NCBI RefSeq assembly: GCF_000210895.1
Contig: NC_015964.1
Coordinates: 1,137,501-1,201,500 of the forward strand
Direction: 5' to 3'
Source: Haemophilus parainfluenzae T3T1
GTDB lineage: Bacteria > Pseudomonadota > Gammaproteobacteria > Enterobacterales > Pasteurellaceae
DNA length: 64,000 bases
Shown: positions 55,912 to 63,148 of the stretch, piece by piece
Numbering within the stretch: position 1 is the first letter of the stretch
How the letters are laid out: each line of letters begins with the position of its first letter
Translations under genes and position numbers: made by a program
Notes under the pieces: generated by a model
What the model was told of the DNA's origin: nothing
Seen by the model: only the letters and a program-made list of their open reading frames with translations
Databases searched by the model: none

Positions 55912-56630
55912 TGCCCATCCTGTTGAATTTGGAATGCAGCAGGCATTTTGCCATCTGCATACTGTAACCAGGCTCCATTATCATGATTAAGGGTAATTAA
56001 TTTTCTATTCACTTTATTTGGGTCGATGTTATGTTTTTTCGCCCAATTATAGATTTGGTCATTATTCTTCACGCCAACAAAATAAATATCTATAGGCGTT
56101 TTATCATTCACATATTGCAGTACACGATCAGCATTCGCTTCACATTTGTCACAATTTTCTAGGCGAGTAAAATAAATCACCCGTCCAAACCGCTCTGAAA
56201 TATGAGGTTCAACCTTAAATGGTTGCTCATTTGGATACATTTCAGCAAATACGCGATCATAAGTGCGCTGGAACTGCAGCTCTCGCTCCATGCGGTCGTG
56301 CATTTTTTTTGCCAGTAGTCGAGCATAACGCTCTCTTTCCTGCTCATTTCGAGACTCCACACCAAGCGAGGTTAAAGGGTCAAGTCCTGGCGACCATATA
56401 CCACGAGCACCTTGATTAAGCTCTTGATAGCGCTGCCATTCTTGTTCAGTCAACCCCCATTCCTGGGATTTCGCTAATAATTCTTGTTGATTTAATTTAT
56501 TTGTCACCAAGTTTTGCTGGTTTAAGGATTGAGTAGCCAGCGTATTCGCTGCTGTGACATCAGCAAATACAGCAGTAGAAAACATCCCTAATATCATCGC
56601 CACATAGGATATTTTTTTGACATGATTCAT
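55890..56630 (-). CDS. ICE protein TIGR03759 (thioredoxin-like)
   Basis: A 246-residue exported protein with signal peptide (about 1-23). A thioredoxin-like C-terminal half carries a CxxC pair (NCDKCEANADRVLQYV) and PIDIYFVGVKN. It may help form disulfides in the Cys-rich TraU-like protein. Family assigned from motif and position. Confidence 0.83.
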   Translation of the reverse strand: MNHVKKISYVAMILGMFSTAVFADVTAANTLATQSLNQQNLVTNKLNQQELLAKSQEWGLTEQEWQRYQELNQGARGIWSPGLDPLTSLGVESRNEQERERYARLLAKKMHDRMERELQFQRTYDRVFAEMYPNEQPFKVEPHISERFGRVIYFTRLENCDKCEANADRVLQYVNDKTPIDIYFVGVKNNDQIYNWAKKHNIDPNKVNRKLITLNHDNGAWLQYADGKMPAAFQIQQDGQWQQIVY

Positions 56631-56634
56631 TTAC

Positions 56635-57261
56635 TTATTCCTCGATAATTTCCGTTGTGGTTGTTGTCGTTGTCGTAGTTTCTACTTTCGGCTTTTCCCC
56701 TGTAGCACGTTCCGGTACAGCTGGGCGTAATTTAAAACAAACGGTACGAGAAACATCATTGATAGTGATTTCATAAGCTGGCCCCGCTAACATTTGAAGG
56801 GCATCACGTAAAGCCATCGGGCCAAATTGGTAATGTACTTTTGGTAATGGACGGGAATAAAGTGTAGAAAGTGTTGGTTCATTCTGACCAAAGCCATGGC
56901 AAAGTGAAAGGCCCGTATCTTTTAATGTAGTACGTAATCCTTGTTCAACAGTTGCAGTCAAGGCACGTTTCTTTTTGCCTAACATATTGACGGAGACACT
57001 TTGGTCAAGAAGATATTTTTGACCTTCTTCCGGAGAAAAATTAATTAAAGTATAACGACCTTCACGTAACACTTCTGTACGTTCAGGTTGATAGTCTGTG
57101 TAAATATCCGGACGGACTATGCGATCTTCCGGTTGTAAGACTTGATGTTGACCTTGTTGAATACTTGGATTTTCTAATGCTTGTTGTTCATCGGCTGTTT
57201 GTCTGTGCGCACAACCTGAAAGCACAACCAATGCAAACGTGGTTAATAGAATTTTTTTCAT
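56635..57261 (-). CDS. pilL: PilL N-terminal-like lipoprotein (TIGR03748)
   Basis: A 208-residue lipoprotein with lipobox LSGC at about residue 17. The central domain (PEEGQKYLLDQSVSVNMLG, then ATVEQGLRTTLKDTG) matches the PilL region linked to conjugative type IV pili. The C-terminus is a run of Thr with Glu. GGAG lies before the ATG at 57261. First gene of the TraD operon. Confidence 0.83.
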   Translation of the reverse strand: MKKILLTTFALVVLSGCAHRQTADEQQALENPSIQQGQHQVLQPEDRIVRPDIYTDYQPERTEVLREGRYTLINFSPEEGQKYLLDQSVSVNMLGKKKRALTATVEQGLRTTLKDTGLSLCHGFGQNEPTLSTLYSRPLPKVHYQFGPMALRDALQMLAGPAYEITINDVSRTVCFKLRPAVPERATGEKPKVETTTTTTTTTEIIEE

Positions 57262-57359
57262 GATGAGGCTCCAATTAAGGTATTTAAATAATGTCTTAAT
57301 ATGGATAACTCTCACCTGAATTTGAATAATTTATTCTTCTTGAAGTAAAGATAGAAAAA

Positions 57360-58124
57360 TTAGCTGATAAAAATATATTTTATTCCAACAATAATTGTTA
57401 AATGAACTGGGTAAAAAAGGTAAAAGAAAGCCTTAGGCATACGAGAGATTGAGAGATTACATTGACGAAGGCCTTTAGGGTGAAGAATAAATATCATTGT
57501 GCCAATTACAACAGCGACGACACTAACTGTTTCAACAATAGTTTCCCCGAAATTATCAATAAAACTGTGATTGACGAAAAGTGCGAGCAATACACAGGTT
57601 AGCATCGTAATAAGATGATATTGAGTATCTTTTGTTTGCAAAAAGAGATAACAACCAATGCAATATAAAAGCCCAGGTAAACCATAATCAGAGAGTGCGG
57701 AAAGAATAATAAAAAAGCCCAATCCCAAAAACATGACCCAGCTATTTAAGTCTTGACGGTTTTTATATACCCATATTACCCCGATTACAGATAAGAACTG
57801 AAATAGGACATTTAAACGGTCATAATTAGGCTCGAAAAGCGTAAAACTGATTTCAGATAAAAATGCGGTTGCTATCATCCAAGTGAAATAACTTTTAAAG
57901 TTCACTTTATCTCGAGATAAATTAAGCGCGATGATAAATCCAAACGCCACGTAGGAAAATCGCCCTATCACCCGACACCAAGATAGGGCCGGGTAAGCAT
58001 TTGAAAAAGCCACGCCAATATGATCAATAATCATTGTAATGAGTGCTAACCATTTTAGGCATTCAGTTTGAGAAGAGGTTAAATAAGGCATCGTTATACT
58101 ATTAAAAAGAGTTTTATTTATCAT
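57360..58124 (-). CDS. traX: TraX family membrane acetyltransferase
   Basis: A 254-residue, roughly ten-segment inner-membrane protein. QTECLKWLALITMIIDHIGVAF is the TraX N-terminal signature (conserved Lys and Asp-His), as in the F-pilin N-acetylase. Its target here is presumably the ICE pilin. It follows a terminator and stands alone. Confidence 0.9.
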   Translation of the reverse strand: MINKTLFNSITMPYLTSSQTECLKWLALITMIIDHIGVAFSNAYPALSWCRVIGRFSYVAFGFIIALNLSRDKVNFKSYFTWMIATAFLSEISFTLFEPNYDRLNVLFQFLSVIGVIWVYKNRQDLNSWVMFLGLGFFIILSALSDYGLPGLLYCIGCYLFLQTKDTQYHLITMLTCVLLALFVNHSFIDNFGETIVETVSVVAVVIGTMIFILHPKGLRQCNLSISRMPKAFFYLFYPVHLTIIVGIKYIFIS

Positions 58125-58130
58125 ACCCTA

Positions 58131-58168
58131 AAAAGGAAAAGCCTATCTACTTTATGTAGATAGGCTTT
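58131..58168 (-). terminator. Terminator before traX
   Basis: AAGCCTATCTAC / GTAGATAGGCTT stem with a 4-5-base loop and T-rich tail on the minus strand; ends the 58182 gene. Confidence 0.8.
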
Positions 58169-58181
58169 CAAGGTAAATAGA

Positions 58182-58778
58182 TTAATATTCATATCCGAGC
58201 ATAATCGTTGTAGAGCTACGATCTGCTTCAGTGATGATAAAAACACTTTCCCCATCAATAAAATGCTGGCTCACAATGCGTTTATCCTTCTCTACGGCAT
58301 GATCGTTTTCAATCCAATCTTCAACGCTGGTAGCACCCCAATCATAACCTAATTGTTTTTCAATTAAGCGATGAATGGTTGGCATTCCCAATAACTGTTT
58401 AGCGCAGATAGTACACAAAACATTCCCTAACTTAAGTGGTGTTCTTTTTGATTGGCATATATCCCAATCAAAGTGTCCTCTTTGCTCATCTTCACTTTCA
58501 TCAGAAAAAGAAATCTTAGTTGTTCGATTCCCGTCATCATCTACTGAAGTAGAGAGTTGAATGGTGTCTTTACCATTATCTGCTTGATAGAAATTCATGA
58601 CAATTTCTGCAAGCGGATGTGGCGGTTTTTCAATCCAATCTTTATTCCCCAGCATGATAATGCAGCCATTTTTATGCCACGAGATGACCTCATTGATCTT
58701 TTCGGTAGTTAATTCCGCTAAGATACGACGAGAGACGAAGATTTTTCCAAGTTCTAAAATACGATTTTCCTTACACAT
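58182..58778 (-). CDS. Hypothetical ICE protein with leader control
   Basis: A 198-residue soluble protein of unknown family. A central Cys pair (TICAKQLLGMP after LGNVLC) and a C-terminal VFIITEADRSSTTIMLGYEY are visible. It has its own radC-type leader and terminator, so it is one monocistronic unit like its neighbours. Confidence 0.6.
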   Translation of the reverse strand: MCKENRILELGKIFVSRRILAELTTEKINEVISWHKNGCIIMLGNKDWIEKPPHPLAEIVMNFYQADNGKDTIQLSTSVDDDGNRTTKISFSDESEDEQRGHFDWDICQSKRTPLKLGNVLCTICAKQLLGMPTIHRLIEKQLGYDWGATSVEDWIENDHAVEKDKRIVSQHFIDGESVFIITEADRSSTTIMLGYEY

Positions 58779-58857
58779 AAGTGTTTCTCCTAAATTTTTA
58801 AAATGTAAAAAGTAAAGGGGATAACACTGCCATTGAGGGTGTTATCCCCCAATGGGT
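58779..58857 (-). promoter_or_regulatory. radC-type RNA leader of the 198-residue protein
   Basis: Minus-strand order: CCATTG (1), GGGGATAACAC (2), CAATGG (1'), GTGTTATCCCC (2'), then GGAGAAACAC. 1-1' and 2-2' are perfect; only part of 2' matches the ribosome-site segment (GTGTT with AACAC). Confidence 0.68.
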
Positions 58858-58870
58858 GAAAGGTTGTTAG

Positions 58871-59341
58871 CTACATAAGATGATTATCAGTAAAGCAAAA
58901 AGACGCAGAACCAGAAACGATAAAGTGATCAAGTAATTTAATTTCCATTAATTCACAAGCTTCCTTTAATCTCTTGGTTATATATTTATCAGCATCACTA
59001 GGCTCAACATTTCCAGTTGGATGATTGTGCCCAATGATAATTGCTGATGCATTTAGCTTTAATGCCTGTCGAATAATCTCCCGAATCGACACAGAAATTT
59101 CTGAAACAGATCCTTGAAACATCACCTCAGATTTAATCAATCTGTGGATTCTATCCAAGAAAAGTACCACGAAATTTTCTCTTTCTTCATTACCTATAAT
59201 GGTTTGAAAATAGAGTTTAGCTATTGATGGAGCAGTAAATTCCTGCGCACCTTGGTAAAAGGGCTTTTCTTCCATCACTTTAGTTAAAATAACCTGTGCC
59301 TGTTCTAAAATAGCTTGTTGTTGCTCGTTTAATTTAAACAT
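58871..59341 (-). CDS. radC: RadC/JAB-family protein
   Basis: A 156-residue member of the RadC family with the JAMM metal motif IIIGHNHPTGNVEPSDADKY near the C-terminal third. RadC was once linked to DNA repair but its enzyme role is unknown; copies are common in ICEs and plasmids. It is headed by a leader of the motif I think is named after this gene. Confidence 0.92.
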   Translation of the reverse strand: MFKLNEQQQAILEQAQVILTKVMEEKPFYQGAQEFTAPSIAKLYFQTIIGNEERENFVVLFLDRIHRLIKSEVMFQGSVSEISVSIREIIRQALKLNASAIIIGHNHPTGNVEPSDADKYITKRLKEACELMEIKLLDHFIVSGSASFCFTDNHLM

Positions 59342-59398
59342 TCGATATTCCTTCTAAAATAGGGAATATCGCCCATAAGGGATATATCCCCTATGGGT
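59342..59398 (-). promoter_or_regulatory. radC-type RNA leader of radC
   Basis: Minus-strand order: CCCATA (1), GGGGATAT (2), TATGGG (1'), CGATATTCCC (2'), then GGAATATCG directly before the ATG. 1-1' is perfect, 2-2' has one G-U, and 2' pairs with all nine bases of the ribosome-site segment. Confidence 0.72.
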
Positions 59399-59480
59399 GA
59401 AAGTGCGGTCAAATTAACACACACTTTAATGGTACATAGTTTTAATAGAGTCCACTTTATTTAAAAAGTCTGACTTGCAT

Positions 59481-60122
59481 TTACGCCCAAAGTAATTCGG
59501 CTAATTTTACTTTTTTCTCAAGCTCATTGACTGCTTTTTTAGCATAAGTGAGAGAAAAAGCATGTGTTCGCAATTCAGGTTTATCTTTAAGCTCTTGGTG
59601 TTTTTCTTTGGCTTTTTCCAATTCAAACTTAAAGAACTCAAGACTTTCCGGCATGGATAAATCAATTTTCCCTGCCATCTGTTCCCAATAAGCGATTTTA
59701 CCGTCATAACTTTCTGCTTTACGCATTTCTTCAACAGACTTATCCATGCGCCTTGCATTACGTTCAATCAAGGCTCTATGACGTTTTTCGCTATGATGAC
59801 CGATTTTAATCGGTTCCCCCAAGCGAAGAAATTCACGGCCTTCATTAGCAGCTTCACAATATTGTTCACTGCGTTTTAATGCATTATTAGCTGCGTTTTG
59901 ATAACGCTCAGCTTTTTGTTCTGCACGAACTTGACTATTCACTCCATCACACCGGGTGAAGGAATAAAAATACGCATCCTCAGAGGTTTTTACGAGATTA
60001 TGAATCTCCACTTCAGTCTCTTTACCGTATTTACTGGTTAAGATGATAACGTCACCTTTTTGGTGAGCATCCGGACATTTAGCAACAAAAACATTAGGGC
60101 AAAATTTAGCGTAAGTATTCAT
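59481..60122 (-). CDS. DUF3560-domain ICE protein
   Basis: A 213-residue protein, mostly helical, with the DUF3560 signature (ERYQNAANNALKRSEQY, then GEPIKIGHHSEKRHRALIER). The ATG at 60122 is chosen because GAGGAG precedes it and it follows the leader; the frame is open 39 bases upstream. A nucleotide-binding or DNA-related role is guessed from its mobile-element context. Confidence 0.83.
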   Translation of the reverse strand: MNTYAKFCPNVFVAKCPDAHQKGDVIILTSKYGKETEVEIHNLVKTSEDAYFYSFTRCDGVNSQVRAEQKAERYQNAANNALKRSEQYCEAANEGREFLRLGEPIKIGHHSEKRHRALIERNARRMDKSVEEMRKAESYDGKIAYWEQMAGKIDLSMPESLEFFKFELEKAKEKHQELKDKPELRTHAFSLTYAKKAVNELEKKVKLAELLWA

Positions 60123-60189
60123 AGGTTTCTCCTCAAATAGAAATAAAAAAGGAGAAACCACCCATAAGGGGAGTTTCCCCTTCAGGGTA
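60123..60189 (-). promoter_or_regulatory. radC-type RNA leader of DUF3560 gene
   Basis: Minus-strand order: ACCC (1), GGGGAAACT (2), GGGT (1'), GGTTTCTCC (2') followed by TTTTTT, then GGAGAAACC at the ribosome site. 2' pairs perfectly with the nine-base ribosome-site segment. Confidence 0.7.
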
Positions 60190-60193
60190 AAGA

Positions 60194-60223
60194 AAAAGCC
60201 AACAAAATTTGTTGTTGGCTTTC
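60194..60223 (-). terminator. Terminator after DUF3577 gene
   Basis: AAAGCCAAC / GTTGGCTTT stem, then TTCTTT on the minus strand; separates the DUF3577 gene from the DUF3560 leader. Confidence 0.75.
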
Positions 60224-60229
60224 ATCGGT

Positions 60230-60664
60230 TTATAGGTTAGTCATTCCTTGCTCATCTTGGCGTTTTGCTTGATATTTCAACTCACCATCAACTTTAATAA
60301 AGTTAATACGGTAGAGTCGTCCTTTAATCGACACGCCAGTATCACCTTTTTTGTGATATTCACTGTCTTTTGAATAAGTGAATGTGTCATACCACAAATC
60401 ACTCATTACAAAGGAAACTAAGACTTTTTTCTTAGCTTCAACAGCTTCTTGACAGCGTTTGATTAAATTTACAGTTTCTTCACCGGATACGTTCATATCA
60501 AAAAAACGATATTCCGGAGAATCGGAAGAACCTGTAAGAGCAGCAATTCGACAAGCCCAAAATGCATCTCCTTTTTTCGGTTTGATTTCGCGAATATCGC
60601 TTAAATAACCAATGCCGGAAGTATGAAGATTGAAGTAATTTGGTTTTGCGTTTGGGTTAGACAT
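60230..60664 (-). CDS. STY4534-family ICE replication protein (DUF3577)
   Basis: A 144-residue protein of the DUF3577 family, whose shape suggests an OB fold that binds single-stranded DNA: HTSGIGYLSDIREIKPKKGD at the N-terminus and VKGRLYRINF-like SIKGRLYRINFIKVDG near the end. Often called an ICE replication protein. It has its own leader, terminator and an upstream copy of the structured RNA. Confidence 0.85.
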   Translation of the reverse strand: MSNPNAKPNYFNLHTSGIGYLSDIREIKPKKGDAFWACRIAALTGSSDSPEYRFFDMNVSGEETVNLIKRCQEAVEAKKKVLVSFVMSDLWYDTFTYSKDSEYHKKGDTGVSIKGRLYRINFIKVDGELKYQAKRQDEQGMTNL

Positions 60665-60740
60665 AATGTTTCTCCTAAGTAGTAAAAAAGCGGAGAAACA
60701 TCCTTACCCAACACGGGAAAAATGTTTCCCGCCAAGGGTT
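60665..60740 (-). promoter_or_regulatory. radC-type RNA leader of DUF3577 gene
   Basis: Minus-strand order: ACCC (1), GCGGGAAACAT (2), GGGT (1'), ATGTTTCTCCGC (2') followed by TTTTTT, then GGAGAAACAT before the ATG. 2' pairs perfectly with the ten-base ribosome-site segment; 2-2' has one bulge. Confidence 0.72.
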
Positions 60741-60792
60741 AAATTGTGATTAAACTAGAATAAGTAATCTTATTTTAGGTTAAGGGTGGTTT

Positions 60793-60940
60793 AAGGTGGC
60801 ACACCTACGAATTATTCGTAGATTCTCCTTTCAGTGTGCTGGAAAAAATTTTGGCAATGATTCTACTTGCGCTAAGGCAAGGCGTTGCTTCTCAAGAATC
60901 GTGCAACTTCTTAAAGGCTGTTTTCACAGCACCTTAAAAA
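60793..60940 (-). ncRNA. Structured RNA element, copy B
   Basis: Minus strand: TTAAGG-T-GCTGT-GAAA-ACAGC-CTTTAA (GNRA loop), then the same GTTGC/GCAAC, CTTGC-CTTAGC-GCAAG, GATTCT/AGAATC core as copy A, then CCAGCACACTGAAAGGA and CTACGAAT/ATTCGTAG closed by GCACAC/GTGTGC. The outer stems differ from copy A by paired changes. Confidence 0.62.
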
Positions 60941-61188
60941 CTGTTGTTATTAAAATCTAAAGCAAACTTTAAATGTATAAAAAATTAAAAATTCTATTTG
61001 GAGATATTTTACTCAAAAGAAAAGGTCACCCAGTTTCCTGAATGACCTTATAGTTTTTGACTATAGATTGATTAAATAAAAGTTAAGTAGGCCAAATTAA
61101 TTTGATTCATAAAAATACTGATACGTTCGTTACCATATACGGATTTTTACGACTCGCCTTATCCGATTACTTTGTGGCCATTAATCGG
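60941..61188. other. Intergenic region between structured RNA copies
   Basis: No gene is seen. It includes a hairpin-like TTTTGGAGAT...; the pair AAAGGTCA / TGACCTT at about 61022-61048 could end transcripts from either side. It separates copy B from the small ORF region. Confidence 0.4.
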
Positions 61189-61413
61189 TTATATCTGTGG
61201 CATCAAATTGACACAAAGGGCACCCATTGTTTCACCGGTGGGCTCCGGTAAGGAGAAAGTAGCAAGCCATTGCGAATTTTCAAAATGCACTTTGCAATAC
61301 ACTTTAAAAATCCGCAATGGCCAGCGATTTGAAAAGTCGAGAGTAAATTGGGGCGTTACTCCATCATTACTCTGATTAACTAGGTGGCACACCTCACAAG
61401 GAGCGTTAATCAA
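61189..61413 (-). CDS. Possible Ash-like small ORF
   Basis: A 74-residue frame beginning with a TTG inside RNA copy C. Segments RWPLRIFKVYCKVHF and TGETMGALCVNLMPQI resemble Ash-family ORFs common in phage and ICE control regions, as far as I recall. Codon use is unremarkable. It may be a real small protein or the translation of a conserved RNA. Confidence 0.3.
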   Translation of the reverse strand: MINAPCEVCHLVNQSNDGVTPQFTLDFSNRWPLRIFKVYCKVHFENSQWLATFSLPEPTGETMGALCVNLMPQI

Positions 61414-61500
61414 TGTGAGAAATTCCTTTCAGCGTGCTGGAATCATTTTGGGCTAGTGTGAATTGATAACCGACAATTCACGAACGGTCTTACGAAGGCT
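61382..61500 (-). ncRNA. Structured RNA element, copy C (partial)
   Basis: Minus strand: hairpin GTGAATT / AATTCAC, then GCCCAAAAT, CCAGCACGCTGAAAGGA, and an inner stem CTCAC / GTGAG with a 17-18-base loop, closed by GGTGTGCCACCT. The 3' core matches copies A and B while the inner stem differs in both arms (compensating change). The pseudoknot-like 5' part of A and B is missing. Confidence 0.55.
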
Positions 61501-61511
61501 TTAGTATAACA

Positions 61512-61958
61512 TTAATTTGCTTGGCTCGCTATTAACTCGGTATGTAGTTTTTCCCAGGCTTGAATATCTGCATCATTTGAAGCAATTTTCAATCCGTGAA
61601 CCTTAGCCGTTGAAAAGTGCATAATATCGAAGTTGTGTTTATCTATTTTTTTCGATTGCTCTCCTCGAGAGGCTCGGTATTTTTTTTCAAACCTAACGAG
61701 TTCTGTTGCTTTATCTGCAATAGATTTATCAATATTGAGGTTACTGATTAAAGCAAGGGTACCTTTAAACTTGGTATGATTGTTAATATTGTCCCAATCT
61801 ACACCGCGTAATACTTCATAGTAAATTAAAGGCGTAATATAAATAACAAGGTCATCACTCTCTAAATAATCAGTAAGTTGCTTGTACTCTTCGCTACTAG
61901 AATCTTCTAGTGCACGAATCAAGAAGTTCGCATCAAGTAAAATTTTATTGCTACTCAT
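61512..61958 (-). CDS. PIN-domain nuclease (VapC-like) paired with ATPase
   Basis: A 148-residue PIN-domain protein expected to be a Mg-dependent ribonuclease. The acidic residues are Asp9 (LLDANFLIR), Glu48 (YYEVLRG), Asp111 (HNFDIMHF) and Asp129 (SNDADIQAW), the full VapC-type set. No antitoxin gene is adjacent; instead the ATPase gene overlaps it by 8 bases, so the two are made together. Confidence 0.85.
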   Translation of the reverse strand: MSSNKILLDANFLIRALEDSSSEEYKQLTDYLESDDLVIYITPLIYYEVLRGVDWDNINNHTKFKGTLALISNLNIDKSIADKATELVRFEKKYRASRGEQSKKIDKHNFDIMHFSTAKVHGLKIASNDADIQAWEKLHTELIASQAN

Positions 61959-63081
61959 GTGAACCTCTTAATAAATAAAGTAATGCTTTTTTTACATCTG
62001 CTTGGCTTGCTGCCGTTGTATTTTCAATTCTGATTTTATTTAGGTTTACTCCAAAAGCTTCTTCTAATAAATCAATCAACGCAGATTGACCCGCATTAGG
62101 AATAAGTTTAGCTGTTACACGATCGTTTTCTTTAACAAGGTTATAAGCGGCTCCATTAATCAACTGCGTTAAAATTAAAGATGAATGAGTTGTGATAATA
62201 AAATAAGTATTAGGGAAAATATTAGTTAATAGCGGTAGAATTTTAGTTTGCCATTGGATGTGTAAGTGACTTTCGATCTCATCAATAAGCACATAACCTG
62301 CCACATTCTCAATATCATCAGCGTTAGTAAAAAATGAATAGCCTGCAACGATGGCTTGTACAATTTTTATTAGTGAGGCAAAACCACTACTTAGTTCATT
62401 AAGACGACGCTCTTCGCCATCTAATTTAAAGGAAACGGTTTTTCCCCCGATAACTTTAAAATCTTTCGGATCAGCACTTATCCGAGAATCAATTTTATTT
62501 AGTACTCGTAATACAGTGAGTAACTCAACTTCACGATTATCCGCTTTATCTTGATAAGCATTAGAGGATAATGCTCGCTGAATAAACCATTCTTCAATAG
62601 GCGAATCCATGTTTAATGTAGAGAAATGTGTCCCCATACTTGAGATAATATTCTCAAAGTATTTCTTCTGCCGTTCTTTGTACTCACCTAAAGGAGTAAT
62701 ATAACCATAATCATTCTGTTTTATTTCCCCTCTATTTTGCGCACCCAGATAAACAACAGGGCGATCATGTATAAAGAATTCTTTTACTAGATAGTTTATT
62801 CGATATCCAGTGTTTTCATTCTGAAATTTAGACATCTCAAAGATAACATCATCATTTATGTGTGAGGAGTTAAATGAAAAATTTTTTTTATATGCATAAT
62901 ATTCACCGTCTCTTATCATGTCATTGGTGAACAGTAATAGTGTGTATAAGCACTCCAGTGTTTTTGTTTTCCCCACACCATTTGTACCAATTAATACACT
63001 CATTCGCTTATCTGAGAGTTGAAGATCAATATGACCTACTCCTTTCACATCAAAAAATTCGATATGTTGATTTAATAACAT
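61951..63081 (-). CDS. ABC-type (AAA_21) ATPase of putative defence module
   Basis: A 376-residue SMC/RecF/OLD-like ATPase. Walker A is GTNGVGKT (residues 32-39), the ABC signature region is LNELSSGFASL (228-238), Walker B is YVLIDEIESH (263-272) and a switch His lies in TTHSS (297-301). There is no long coiled coil and no TOPRIM. With the overlapping PIN gene it forms a two-gene unit, lying in the slot between topB and the DUF3577 gene where such ICEs carry cargo. An abortive-infection role is inferred. Confidence 0.85.
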   Translation of the reverse strand: MLLNQHIEFFDVKGVGHIDLQLSDKRMSVLIGTNGVGKTKTLECLYTLLLFTNDMIRDGEYYAYKKNFSFNSSHINDDVIFEMSKFQNENTGYRINYLVKEFFIHDRPVVYLGAQNRGEIKQNDYGYITPLGEYKERQKKYFENIISSMGTHFSTLNMDSPIEEWFIQRALSSNAYQDKADNREVELLTVLRVLNKIDSRISADPKDFKVIGGKTVSFKLDGEERRLNELSSGFASLIKIVQAIVAGYSFFTNADDIENVAGYVLIDEIESHLHIQWQTKILPLLTNIFPNTYFIITTHSSLILTQLINGAAYNLVKENDRVTAKLIPNAGQSALIDLLEEAFGVNLNKIRIENTTAASQADVKKALLYLLRGSHE

Positions 63082-63148
63082 CGAGCACCTACTAGTTTGT
63101 AATGTCTGAATATTGATTAGTGTATCACTGAATAAAAATGTTTTGCTA

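Noticed and set aside
61172..61375. 67-residue plus-strand frame
   Set aside because: No ribosome site and antisense to the Ash-like frame; nothing in the protein is recognisable.
61951..63081. AriA of a PARIS system
   Set aside because: The partner gene has PIN motifs, not the TOPRIM/DUF4435 of AriB, so PARIS is not supported.
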